Source: Neorhizobium galegae bv. orientalis str. HAMBI 540 (GTDB lineage: Bacteria; Pseudomonadota; Alphaproteobacteria; Rhizobiales; Rhizobiaceae). Taken from it: a stretch of DNA of 64,000 nucleotides. The notes beneath the pieces were generated by a model. The model was not told the DNA's origin. It saw nothing but the letters and a program-made list of their open reading frames with translations, and did no database searches. Every line of letters starts with the position of its first letter. Position 1 is the first letter of the stretch. Below, piece after piece: positions 16,829 to 25,208 of this stretch. The DNA is taken from assembly GCF_000731315.1 (NCBI RefSeq), contig NZ_HG938353.1, positions 4,583,963 through 4,647,962 on the forward strand, read 5' to 3'. The position numbers were made by a program, and so were the translations under genes.

Positions 16829-17274
16829 CCGGTTACGTCCTCTCGGCCGCGGATCACCATCATGGTGCCGGTCATGGAAGCGATGAGTTTGGCGGGGCCG
16901 TCGCCGATCGCATAGGCGCGGCCATCGGCGACTATTATCGTCGAGCCCGGCTTGGTGATTTCGCCACGGAACAGAAAACGTTCGCCGCGGCCGGGCGACA
17001 TCAGGTTCACCTTGAACTCGATGGTGAGGATCGAGGCGTCCGGTTCGATCACCGTATAGGCGGCATAACCGCAGGCGGCATCAAGCACTGCAGAAATCAC
17101 GCCGGCATGCAGGAAACCGTGCTGCTGGGTAAGCTTGATGTCGAAAGGGAGCTCGATCTCGACTATCGCCTGTTCGACACGTGTCAGCTCTGCGCCGAGC
17201 ATCCCCATCGCGCCCTGCCGGGCGAAGCTCTGGCGCACCCTCTCGCGGAAGTCGCCCGTATCTTTCCCGTTCAT
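16825..17274 (-). CDS. PaaI-family hotdog thioesterase
   Basis: A 149-residue hotdog-fold protein. QQHGFLHAGVISAVLDAACGYAA is the PaaI/YdiI core, with the HG and the aspartate of the active site; a FKVNLMSPGRGERF strand follows. These enzymes hydrolyse acyl- or aryl-CoA thioesters. It is cotranscribed with mtnN downstream (4-base overlap). Substrate cannot be read from the sequence. Confidence 0.88.
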   Translation of the reverse strand: MNGKDTGDFRERVRQSFARQGAMGMLGAELTRVEQAIVEIELPFDIKLTQQHGFLHAGVISAVLDAACGYAAYTVIEPDASILTIEFKVNLMSPGRGERFLFRGEITKPGSTIIVADGRAYAIGDGPAKLIASMTGTMMVIRGREDVTG

Positions 17275-17346
17275 GTTCCCGCCCCTTTCGCAGTTGCGAA
17301 ATTGGCATGACCGGCGATGTTCGGCAAGCCGTACGATGGAGCGTGC

Positions 17347-17799
17347 TTAATTCATGAGAACGATAGACAGGTTGAGGAGCGTCGCGAAGGCGACCCACAG
17401 GGCATAGGGCACGAAAAGCCACGCAGATTTGCGGTTTTCCCGCCAGCTTGCGCCGATGAATAGCAGGATGGAGATCAGCAGCGGCACGATGACGACGAGG
17501 CCGAGAACTGGGCTTTGCAGGCCGAAGAAAGCCGGCGACCACAGGAGGTTGAGCGCGGCTTGTATGGCAAAGAGAACGAGGCGGCGGCCGTTGTTCTCGT
17601 CATACCAGGTTTCGGAGAGCACGACCCCGATAAGGACATAGAGGACCGTCCAGACGGGAGCAAAAATCCAGCTTGGCGGATTGAAGAAGGGTTTGTTGAG
17701 CGACTGGTACCACTCGCCAGGCTGGTTACTTGCACCGCTCAAGGCGCCGAGTGCGACGCAGGCGACGATGAAGAGGATCATAACGGTCGTTTTGCTCAT
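17347..17799 (-). CDS. tspO: TspO/MBR-family membrane protein
   Basis: A 150-residue tryptophan-rich sensory protein with five membrane helices. WYQSLNKPFFNPPSWIFAPVW followed by TVLYVLIG is the signature, then WRENRKSAWLFVPYALWVAFATLLN. Bacterial TspO binds porphyrins and in alphaproteobacteria tunes stress and photosynthesis or haem-linked responses. ATG at 17799 is chosen because the longer frame overlaps the DUF1513 gene and lacks resemblance. It is 37 bases from the iron-type operon, same direction, so read-through is possible. Confidence 0.93.
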   Translation of the reverse strand: MSKTTVMILFIVACVALGALSGASNQPGEWYQSLNKPFFNPPSWIFAPVWTVLYVLIGVVLSETWYDENNGRRLVLFAIQAALNLLWSPAFFGLQSPVLGLVVIVPLLISILLFIGASWRENRKSAWLFVPYALWVAFATLLNLSIVLMN

Positions 17800-17836
17800 C
17801 CCGCCGCAATTAGGGCGCTCCGGCAGCCAGGAAAGG

Positions 17837-18934
17837 TCAGCCCAGCCGGACGATGTGCTGGTCCCAGGCGATCTTGCTGCGGGTTTCGTTGAACTGCCCG
17901 GCATAGGAAGAAACGGCGATGCCATGTACTGCGGGCGCGACGCCGGCAGCCTCTCGGATGGTCTCTTCCTTCACCACTGCCCCGGTTTTCGCGTCGAGGG
18001 TGACTGCGGCCCCGCCGACCGGCGAGGTGAGGCCGACGACGCCGTCACGGCGGTTAACGGCAATGGCACCGACATAATTGCCGAGCCGGGCGGTCGTTTC
18101 CTCCGGCAGCGAGATGAACGACAGGTCCTCGCCCTTGGAAAACCAGCCGGCGAGCGGTGGCAGGGCGTTGCGCGCACCTTCCCACTGACAGGCGAACCAG
18201 ATGCGGCCGTTCTCCGCGATATCGAGATGGCGGGTGGAGAGCTGTTTCAACGAGGCGGGCAGGCGGTGCCGCTGGATGAGGGCGCCGGTCTTCGCATCGA
18301 GCAGAACCAGCGACGGTTCCATGCGATCGACATTGAGCTTGGTACGCCCGAAATCCGGATGGGTTTCGATGCCGCCATTGGCGATGACGAGCAGCTTGCC
18401 GTCGTCGGAGACGGTCATGTCATGCGTGCCGATGCCGTGCGCGTCGAACTCGGCGATGCGGCGGAATTTGTCCCGGGCGTCGTAGACGCCGATTATGCCG
18501 CGATTGCCGTCGAAATCGTTTTCGCTGGCATAGAGGAAGCGGCCGTCCGGCGAAAAATGGCCGTGCCCGTAGAAATGCCGGCCTTCCGGGGATGTGATCA
18601 TCACCGGCTCAGTCTGCCCCGAAGGGTCGAATACCATGGCAAACGTGCCGGGGCGGCGGGCAAAAGCGACAGCGCGGCCGGTGGCGGCGCTATAGGCCAT
18701 GCCATGGGCGCGGGCGGGAAGGGCAACGCGGTCGATGATCTCGCCGCGTTCGGAAACGGTGGCGACGCCGAAAGAGCCATCCGGCGCCTTGAAGCCGGAG
18801 GCATAGACCGCATCAGTGCGTTCGAGCGCCATCAGCGAGCGCGGCGCAAGGGCGGCGGTGAAGGTGATACCCGCCGCTTTCAGAAAGCCGCGCCGGTCGA
18901 TGGCCTCCCCTCGCCACATGGCCTTAGTCGCCAT
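17837..18934 (-). CDS. DUF1513 beta-propeller protein with Tat signal
   Basis: A 365-residue protein opening with a twin-arginine signal (DRRGFLKAAG, Arg-Arg near residues 14-15), so probably exported folded to the periplasm. The rest consists of propeller-like repeats: GHGHFSPDGRFLYASE, IGTHDMTVSDDGKLLVIANGG, RLGNYVGAIAVN. DUF1513 proteins accompany imelysins in iron-regulated operons. The start codon ATG at 18934 overlaps the imelysin end by 11 bases; ATG at 18919 is an alternative that keeps the signal. Biochemical role unknown. Confidence 0.88.
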   Translation of the reverse strand: MATKAMWRGEAIDRRGFLKAAGITFTAALAPRSLMALERTDAVYASGFKAPDGSFGVATVSERGEIIDRVALPARAHGMAYSAATGRAVAFARRPGTFAMVFDPSGQTEPVMITSPEGRHFYGHGHFSPDGRFLYASENDFDGNRGIIGVYDARDKFRRIAEFDAHGIGTHDMTVSDDGKLLVIANGGIETHPDFGRTKLNVDRMEPSLVLLDAKTGALIQRHRLPASLKQLSTRHLDIAENGRIWFACQWEGARNALPPLAGWFSKGEDLSFISLPEETTARLGNYVGAIAVNRRDGVVGLTSPVGGAAVTLDAKTGAVVKEETIREAAGVAPAVHGIAVSSYAGQFNETRSKIAWDQHIVRLG

Positions 18935-20027
18935 CCGCAAACGAGAAGCCGGAACTGAGGCCGATCGCGCCGCCATAACCGTCGTTCAGCTTGGAGATCA
19001 CGTCCTTTCCGTCCGCCAGTAGCGTATCGAGCTTCTTGCGCTCGGCGGCATTTTCGACCGCCTTTTCGAGATCTGGCGTGATCTTGGTAGAAAGCTTGAT
19101 CATCGACTTCAGCTGCGCCTGGGTGGCGGCAACGATCGGGCGGTCCTTTTCCTTGAGAAGCGCGACCATGCCGGATTTTTCGAGCAGGGCCGAAAGGCCT
19201 TCCAGGTTGCCCTTGACGGTCGGCCAAGTGTTTTCCGAGCGCCAGAACAGCGCCTGTTTCGGGAATTTCGCCTTGTCAGCGCCCTTGTAGAAGGTCTCGA
19301 TCCGCTGGTCGCGCACGGCTTCGGCGCCATGCACGAGGATACCGAGCAGCGCTGTGATCGCCTCGCCGCCGGTGCGGAAATTGAGATTGTCCGGGCCCGG
19401 CTGCTCCCAGGCCTTCTGGATGCCCTCGGGCGCGTCCCAGATATCGGAAAGTTCCTTGGCGACATTGGTGATATTGCCGGCGATGGCCGCGCCATAGCGG
19501 CAGCGGTAACTGTTCTTAGCCTTCAGAAGCTCGTCGGAACCGGTGCCAGCGAGCACATATTCGAGCGCGCCGAAACCCTGCATCGCAACGCTCTTGGTGC
19601 CGAGGGTGACGGGATCGGTCGCGGTTTCATCAGCCTTGGACAGCACGGATTGGACCTGCTTCAAGCCGGTGCTCTTGCGGTCGGGATAAAAAAGGATGCG
19701 CTCGAAGCGGTTCTGTTCGATGACGGGTCCGACACGAACCACCTCGATATGCGCCCAGCTGACCGCCGCGTCACGGAAGGCGCCTTTCGCGGTATCGTAG
19801 CTCGTCTTGGAGGGCGCCTCGCAGAGCGCCTTCATCGCCGTCGTCATCTTGCCCGCGGACTCGTAGAATGCGTCGTAGCCCGGCCGGATGAACCCGTCCA
19901 CCGCAGCCGTCATCACCTTGGTGACGTCAGCCATCGGCAGATCCACCGAGGACGCGGGTTCACCTTCCTGCGCAAAGGCGGTGGCGGGAAGCAGCGAGAC
20001 GAGTCCGGCAAAGAATATCTTGCGCAT
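18924..20027 (-). CDS. Imelysin-family periplasmic protein (second copy)
   Basis: A 367-residue protein with a Sec signal peptide (cleavage probably after ATAFA). The imelysin fold is recognisable from GFIRPGYDAFYESAGKM, SWAHIEVVRVGPV, MQGFGALEYVLAG and RTGGEAITALLG. The GxHxxE motif of imelysin peptidases is degenerate here: GFGALE has Gly in place of His. Its ATG overlaps the stop of the di-haem gene (TGATG at 20029-20025). Imelysin-like proteins are now thought to act in iron uptake rather than proteolysis. Confidence 0.88.
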   Translation of the reverse strand: MRKIFFAGLVSLLPATAFAQEGEPASSVDLPMADVTKVMTAAVDGFIRPGYDAFYESAGKMTTAMKALCEAPSKTSYDTAKGAFRDAAVSWAHIEVVRVGPVIEQNRFERILFYPDRKSTGLKQVQSVLSKADETATDPVTLGTKSVAMQGFGALEYVLAGTGSDELLKAKNSYRCRYGAAIAGNITNVAKELSDIWDAPEGIQKAWEQPGPDNLNFRTGGEAITALLGILVHGAEAVRDQRIETFYKGADKAKFPKQALFWRSENTWPTVKGNLEGLSALLEKSGMVALLKEKDRPIVAATQAQLKSMIKLSTKITPDLEKAVENAAERKKLDTLLADGKDVISKLNDGYGGAIGLSSGFSFADGD

Positions 20028-21565
20028 CAGAGCGACTCCAGGAATTTGAGGAGGGCAGAACGGTCTTGTCTTCCGAGCGCGGCGAAGGCATCGCGGGCCT
20101 TCTGCGCCTCGCCGCCGTGCCAGAGAACGGCTTCGGTGAGGTTTCTCGCCCGGCCGTCATGCAGGAAGAACGTGTGGGCATTGACGGTTTCGGTGAGGCC
20201 AATGCCCCAGAGCGGCTGGGTGCGCCATTCGCTGCCGGTGGCGACGCCAACCGGCTGGCCGTCGGCTAGGCCTTCGCCCATGTCGTGCAGCAGGAAGTCG
20301 GAATAGGGCCAGATCAGCTGGAAAGCCTGCGCCTTGTTGCTGGCATCGCGGTTGGTCACGAACTTCGGCGTGTGGCAGGCGGTGCAGCCGGCCTGGTAGA
20401 ACAGCTCCTTCCCCTTCAGAACCGTCTTGTCGCCGATATCGCGGCGGGCCGGCACCGCAAGGTTTTCGGAATAGAAGGTAACCAGCGGCAGGACCGGATC
20501 AGGCGCCTCGACCGGCCCGAGCCGCTGCTGCACGCCAGTCGGCATGGCGAGGCATGCAGCCTCTGCCTTGGTGCAGTCGCCGTGGTCGAACGGATTGTCG
20601 GGCGTGGAGATACCGAGGTCGCCGGCAAAGGCGGACGAGCTCTGGTCACGGACCGAGGCATTCTGCGCCTTGAAGCCGAAGCGGCCGAGCTTCAGCTCGC
20701 CGGTCTTGTGGTCGCGCACCATGGCCGGCTTGCCGGAGATCCCGTCGCCGTCCTTGTCGCCCGGGTCGGCGAGGCCGAGAATGTCGGCGTCGTGGATCGC
20801 CTGGATCAGGCCCATGCCGATCATCGGCGGCGCGATACGTGGCGACAGCGTCACATCACCTTCCATCGCGCCGTAACCGAGGTCGGCGACCGAATAGCTC
20901 GGTTTGCGCAGGTGGACGATTTCGCCGTCACCGAGCTTCACCGGGATTTCCTGGTAGGAAATCTGCACCCGCCCTTCAGCGGCGAGGCCAGACACGGCGA
21001 GGTCCTGTAGCTGCTCGCCATAGATCGCGTCGGGGAAATTGAGTTTCCAGTAGTCGGAGACTGCCTCGCGTTCCTCGTCCGTGCGGGCCGGACGGGCGAG
21101 TCGGAAGAACATCGAGGTTGCGTCGGCTCCGCCTTCCGGGGGATGGCCGCGGCCGTCCTTCAGGTGGCAGCTCTGGCAGGCGCGCGCGTTGAAGAGCGGG
21201 CCGAGCCCGTCGGACGCCTGCGTCGAGGAGGGCGCCGAGACCCAGAGCTTGGTGAACAGCGCATTGCCGAGCTTGAACGTCCCTTCTTCCTCGAAGGTGA
21301 TGTTGGCGGAGAAATGCGAGAAGGCGTCGCCATTGACATCGGCGCGGCTGGTCGCGGCCCCGCCGGACATGGTCTCGAACGGCTCGGGCTTGGAGAAATC
21401 CGTCGTCGGGCGCGTGACGCTCTCGACGCGTTTCTGGTCCTTCGGATTGAGATCCGTGCGGATGGTCGGGAAAAGAGCATCGCCACCGATCGCGATCAGC
21501 GGCGTGAGAAGAAGAGCGCCCGACAGTGCCGGCAACAGGAAGACGAAAGACTTGGGCGTTCTCAT
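20027..21565 (-). CDS. Di-haem oxidoreductase (DUF1111)
   Basis: A 512-residue periplasmic cytochrome-type protein. A signal peptide (FVFLLPALSGALLLTPLIA) is followed by two CxxCH haem sites, CQSCH near residue 130 and CTACH near 405. An additional FDHGDC...ACLAMP segment and EWRTQPLWGIGL with TFFLHDGRA near the end complete the DUF1111 family pattern. The ATG at 21565 is used since the upstream extension has no signal sequence. It lies between two imelysin genes, the conserved arrangement. Proposed role: electron transfer for ferric iron handling (inference). Confidence 0.92.
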   Translation of the reverse strand: MRTPKSFVFLLPALSGALLLTPLIAIGGDALFPTIRTDLNPKDQKRVESVTRPTTDFSKPEPFETMSGGAATSRADVNGDAFSHFSANITFEEEGTFKLGNALFTKLWVSAPSSTQASDGLGPLFNARACQSCHLKDGRGHPPEGGADATSMFFRLARPARTDEEREAVSDYWKLNFPDAIYGEQLQDLAVSGLAAEGRVQISYQEIPVKLGDGEIVHLRKPSYSVADLGYGAMEGDVTLSPRIAPPMIGMGLIQAIHDADILGLADPGDKDGDGISGKPAMVRDHKTGELKLGRFGFKAQNASVRDQSSSAFAGDLGISTPDNPFDHGDCTKAEAACLAMPTGVQQRLGPVEAPDPVLPLVTFYSENLAVPARRDIGDKTVLKGKELFYQAGCTACHTPKFVTNRDASNKAQAFQLIWPYSDFLLHDMGEGLADGQPVGVATGSEWRTQPLWGIGLTETVNAHTFFLHDGRARNLTEAVLWHGGEAQKARDAFAALGRQDRSALLKFLESL

Positions 21566-21616
21566 GGGAAATCGGGCCGCAGGCTGAAGGTCAGCCGCGG
21601 CCCGCCTTTTCATTGC

Positions 21617-22894
21617 TTATTTGAAGACGGCATCAGGATTATCGAGGCTGTCGGAACCTTCAAGCTCTACTTTGCCAAGCTTCAGCGACGCAATGACGCG
21701 CTCGACGCTCTTGCTCTGGTCGATCAGGCCGTCGATCGCCTTCTGGACGACCGCATTGCCCTCTTTATTGCCTTCGCCGATCATCTGGTCATAGGCCTCG
21801 ACCTTCTTCGCCCGGTCGGCCATGGCGTTCATGGCGGTAAGCGTCGCGTCGAGCTTGCCGAGCATTTCGGTGTCGAGCGACTTGTCGGTCACCGCAACCA
21901 GTTCGGAGAGCGAAGGCCCGGTCATCTTGGTGCCGTCGACGCGGGTATATTCGCCCGTATAGGCCGACTTGATGCCGACCGCGTCGTTGAGATGCGAGTT
22001 GTAGGTGTTGTCGGAGAAGCAATCGTGCTCCTCTTCCGGATCGTGCAGCAGCAGGCCGAGCTTCATGCGTTCGCCGGCAAGCTCGCCGTAGGAGAGCGAA
22101 CCCATGCCCGTGAGGATGGCGGTCAGACCCTTCTTGGAATTGGCCTCGACGTTCTTGGTCGCCTTGCCCTTCGGCCCCCAGGCAGTGACCATGTCCTTAA
22201 GGTCGGAGACGAGTAGCGCAGACGCAGCCTTCAGGTATTCGGCGCGGCGATCGCAATGGCCGTTGGTGCAATTGGCCTTGTCGTAGTCCGTATAGGGACG
22301 CTTGCCGGCGCCCGGTCCGGTGCCGTTCAGATCCTGGCCCCAGAGCAGGAACTCGATGACGTGGTAGCCGGTCGCGACGTTGGCCTCGATCTCGCCGGCC
22401 TCGTTCAGGCTGCGCAGCGTCTTGGCGTCGAACTTCGAAAGGTTGAGCGTCTTGCCGTTGACCTTGATCTTCGGGTTGGCAATGACATTGGCGGTGTAGA
22501 GCGCGTTCTCGTCGCTCTCGGTGCCGTAGGAGGCGTCGACATAGTCGATCAGGCCTTCATCGAGCGGCCAGGCATTCACCTTGCCTTCCCAATCATCGAC
22601 GATCGGGTTGCCGAAACGGTAGACTTCCGTCTGCTGGTAGGGAGCGCGGGCGGCGATCCAGGCGTCCTTGGCAGCCTTCAGCGTTTCGTCGCTCGGCTTG
22701 GCGATCAGCGCGTTGACGGCCTTGTCGAGCGCTTGCGCTGTCGTCAGAGAATCTTCGTATTTCGCATGCGCCAGTTCGGCATAATGCTTGAGGACAGCTG
22801 CGGATGTGGTGGCGGCCTGCGCCTCTGTCACGACGAACGCCGCGGAGGCGGCGAAAAGCGCCAGGGCGGCGCCAAGAACGGTCTTGCGGATCAT
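21617..22894 (-). CDS. Imelysin-family iron-regulated periplasmic protein (first copy)
   Basis: A 425-residue protein with a Sec signal (LALFAASAAFVVTEAQA). The full imelysin GxHxxE motif is present in ATGYHVIEFLLWGQ. KRPYTDY follows, with a CTNGHC cysteine pair near 225, and GSLSYGELAGERMKLGLL near 275. Homologues (P. aeruginosa PA4370/IcmP, cyanobacterial IrpA) are induced by iron limitation. The ATG at 22894 begins the signal peptide; the frame continues upstream without meaning. First gene of the leftward operon ending at 17837, or including tspO at 17347. Confidence 0.93.
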   Translation of the reverse strand: MIRKTVLGAALALFAASAAFVVTEAQAATTSAAVLKHYAELAHAKYEDSLTTAQALDKAVNALIAKPSDETLKAAKDAWIAARAPYQQTEVYRFGNPIVDDWEGKVNAWPLDEGLIDYVDASYGTESDENALYTANVIANPKIKVNGKTLNLSKFDAKTLRSLNEAGEIEANVATGYHVIEFLLWGQDLNGTGPGAGKRPYTDYDKANCTNGHCDRRAEYLKAASALLVSDLKDMVTAWGPKGKATKNVEANSKKGLTAILTGMGSLSYGELAGERMKLGLLLHDPEEEHDCFSDNTYNSHLNDAVGIKSAYTGEYTRVDGTKMTGPSLSELVAVTDKSLDTEMLGKLDATLTAMNAMADRAKKVEAYDQMIGEGNKEGNAVVQKAIDGLIDQSKSVERVIASLKLGKVELEGSDSLDNPDAVFK

Positions 22895-22977
22895 GTCCCT
22901 CTCCTTCACGGCCCGGATCTCTCCCCGGCCGTTAGAGGGTTCATCGCGCAATTGGAAACTGGTGTCAAACAATCTAG

Positions 22978-22994
22978 TTTAGAATAATTTGAAA
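22978..22994. promoter_or_regulatory. Irr-box-like (ICE) element upstream of imelysin operon
   Basis: TTTAGAATAATTTGAAA has a perfect TTTAGAA left arm and a right arm that matches TTCTAAA at five of seven positions, with 3 bases between. This is the layout of the rhizobial iron-control element bound by Irr. It lies 84-100 bases upstream of the first imelysin start, in the 134-base gap 22895-23028. Assignment is by resemblance only. Confidence 0.5.
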
Positions 22995-23028
22995 GTAGAA
23001 CTCGACTTTGTCTTCGCCCTTACCGCAT

Positions 23029-24318
23029 TCAAGCTCTGCGTTGCATGCGGCAGAAAAAGAATCCGTCCGTATCGGTACTTGCAGGCGTCAGCGTCACTGT
23101 CAGCGCATCTTTTGAGCGAGGCTGCGGCGCGTCTTTTTCGAAGATGCTGTCCCAATGCTCTGCCGCGGGGACGATCGAAAATTCCGGGTTTTCGGCACAG
23201 AAGCGGGAAACCTGGGCGTCGTTCTCCTCCGGCAGGATCGAACAGGTGACATAGACGAGTGCGCCACCCGGCTTCACGAAGACGGCCGCCTCGGAAAGCG
23301 CTTCCTGCTGCTGGGCGATGCGCTCGTCGAGGTTCTTCGGGGTCAGTCGCCATTTGGTGTCCGGACGGCGGCGCCAGGTGCCGGTGCCGGTGCAGGGGGC
23401 ATCGACCAGGACCGCATCGAGCTTGCCCTTCAGGCCGTTGAGCTGGCGCGCGTCGTCGTGCACCTGAACGTTGCGGGTGCCGGCGCGGCGCAGCCGCTCG
23501 ATGATCGGCGCCAGCCGTTTGCGGTCGGCGTCATAGGCGTGGATCTGGCCCTTGTTGTGCATCGCGGCCGCCATGGCGAGCGTCTTGCCACCGCCGCCGG
23601 CGCAATAATCGAGGACCTGATGATGTTCGCCGGGCTGCACGAGTTCGGCAACGATCTGCGAGCCTTCGTCCTGAACTTCGAACCAGCCTTTCTGGAACGA
23701 AAGCTCGGCGGTGACGTTGGGCAGGCGGGAGGCTCCTTCGCCGGCGGCAATCCGGATGCCGTTGCGGGCGATGCGCGAAGCCTTTGCGTTCGAGCGTTCC
23801 AACGCCTTGACGACCTTCTCGCGAGACGCCTTCAGCGTGTTGGCGCGCAGATCGAGGGTCGGGCGGTCGGCCAGTGCCTTGGCCTCGATCAGCCAGTCCT
23901 CGCCGAAATTGGCTTCGAAGGACGGCTGGATCCAGTCTGGAATGTCGCCCTGAACATGCAGGGGCGCATCGTCGAGATTGCGGGAGGCAAGCGACGAAAG
24001 GTTCGCCTCGGTTAGAGCCGGCGGTGCAAAGCGGTCGTCCGTGAACTCGGCCTGGAGAGCGTCGGGCGTCAGGCCCCATTGCCGGATGAGGACCGCGTAG
24101 GCGAGTACCGCCGGGCTTTCGTCGTCCATGAGCCAGGCATGGGAGAGCCGCATGCGCAGTGCGTCGTAGACGATATTTCCGATCGCTGCCCGATCACCGG
24201 AACCGGCGAAACGATGGGCGAGGCCCCAGTCCTTGAGCGCGTCGGCGACAGGGCGTTTGCGCGTCTCGATGTCGGCCAGCACCTCTATGGCTCCGGCAAT
24301 TCGTCCGCCCAATCGCAT
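23029..24318 (-). CDS. RsmB/NOP-family RNA cytosine-C5 methyltransferase
   Basis: A 429-residue methyltransferase. The N-terminal 140 residues resemble a short NusB-like RNA-binding part. The SAM fold has YCAGGGGKTLAMAA near 245, then DAPCTGTGTWRRRPD and VTCSILPEEN, the two catalytic cysteine motifs of m5C RNA methyltransferases. E. coli RsmB modifies 16S rRNA C967; this protein may do the same, but the family has other members in rhizobia. Same direction as the imelysin operon downstream, separated by the promoter gap. Confidence 0.92.
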   Translation of the reverse strand: MRLGGRIAGAIEVLADIETRKRPVADALKDWGLAHRFAGSGDRAAIGNIVYDALRMRLSHAWLMDDESPAVLAYAVLIRQWGLTPDALQAEFTDDRFAPPALTEANLSSLASRNLDDAPLHVQGDIPDWIQPSFEANFGEDWLIEAKALADRPTLDLRANTLKASREKVVKALERSNAKASRIARNGIRIAAGEGASRLPNVTAELSFQKGWFEVQDEGSQIVAELVQPGEHHQVLDYCAGGGGKTLAMAAAMHNKGQIHAYDADRKRLAPIIERLRRAGTRNVQVHDDARQLNGLKGKLDAVLVDAPCTGTGTWRRRPDTKWRLTPKNLDERIAQQQEALSEAAVFVKPGGALVYVTCSILPEENDAQVSRFCAENPEFSIVPAAEHWDSIFEKDAPQPRSKDALTVTLTPASTDTDGFFFCRMQRRA

Positions 24319-24415
24319 GTCAATCTCCGTGTCGGTCGCACCCGTATGGCACGGGTCGTAACCGCGATTGCGCGATAGGGCAAGAGGTCGGCCTAAACGG
24401 TCTCTCTGAACAGCT

Positions 24416-24826
24416 TCAGCCGTCGATCGCTTTCAGGCCCTTGCCTGCGACCTTCTGATCGCCGGCATCGACGATCTGGTAACAGACCTGGGCGGTGCCG
24501 GAACTGATCATGCCGATGTCCTTGGCTGCGGCCTTGGAAACATCGAGCACCCGGCCGCGGATGAATGGACCGCGGTCGTTGATGCGCACAACGACGCTTT
24601 TGCCGTTGCGCTTGTTCGTCACTATCACCTTGGTGCCGAAGGGCAGCGTCCGGTGGGCCGCTGTCATGAGAGAAGGGTTCATTCGTTCCCCGGATGCCGT
24701 CTTGGATCCGAGGGCATACCAGGATGCGTGACCGCACCCGGGCGCAGCATTGGCCTGCGCGGAGCCGAGAGTTGCAAAAGCAGCAATGGAGGCCGCGGCG
24801 AAAGTCGAGCGTCGAATTGTTGTCAA
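24416..24826 (-). CDS. RlpA-like double-psi beta-barrel protein
   Basis: A 136-residue exported protein: signal peptide to about residue 27 (SAQANA), then the RlpA core GHASWYALGSKTASGE, RMNPSLMTAAHRTLPFGTKV and VVRINDRGPFIRGRVLDVS. The Glu, His and Asp corresponding to the lytic transglycosylase site of Pseudomonas RlpA are present. There is no SPOR domain and no lipobox. It could cleave denuded peptidoglycan or be a non-enzymatic wall protein. The promoter lies in the AT-rich gap to the right. Confidence 0.9.
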   Translation of the reverse strand: MTTIRRSTFAAASIAAFATLGSAQANAAPGCGHASWYALGSKTASGERMNPSLMTAAHRTLPFGTKVIVTNKRNGKSVVVRINDRGPFIRGRVLDVSKAAAKDIGMISSGTAQVCYQIVDAGDQKVAGKGLKAIDG

Positions 24827-24913
24827 GTCGGTCGTCCCCGTTCGTTTTGTCCCTGCACGTTGCGTGCAAAACGGCTAAGCGGGGCGAAAAGTGGCGAAAA
24901 AGTGAGACTTTCG

Positions 24914-24947
24914 ATCACGGAACGTTACAGTCTGTAACATTTGTGAT
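24914..24947. promoter_or_regulatory. Nested dyad upstream of rlpA-like gene
   Basis: GTTACAG-T-CTGTAAC (24924-24938) is a perfect inverted repeat. ATCAC (24914-24918) and GTGAT (24943-24947) form a second pair of arms about the same centre. It lies about 90-120 bases upstream of the leftward rlpA-like gene, inside the 382-base gene-free gap 24827-25208. That gap is otherwise AT-rich, with a small TTGCC/GGCAA hairpin near 25104-25119 and no gene. Size and symmetry suit a dimeric regulator; identity unknown. Confidence 0.5.
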
Positions 24948-25208
24948 TAGATTGCTGCCGATCTTTTTAAGAAGCCAGCTAAGCTTCTGCGGAAGAAAAC
25001 CTTTAAAAACAGTCAGAAAGCGGAATGTAGTTTCAATGAGACTCGCAGGGAGTCTGTGATCACGAAAACCGCAGAAAAAAATTTGTCGCGATGCGTGATT
25101 TATTGCCTCATTTGGGCAAATTTTGTGACGCTCAGCCGTAAGTATTAAGAAATAATAACTAGATCAACCGATCAGGATGGAAATTTCAACCGTTTCATAA
25201 TGGGAACT

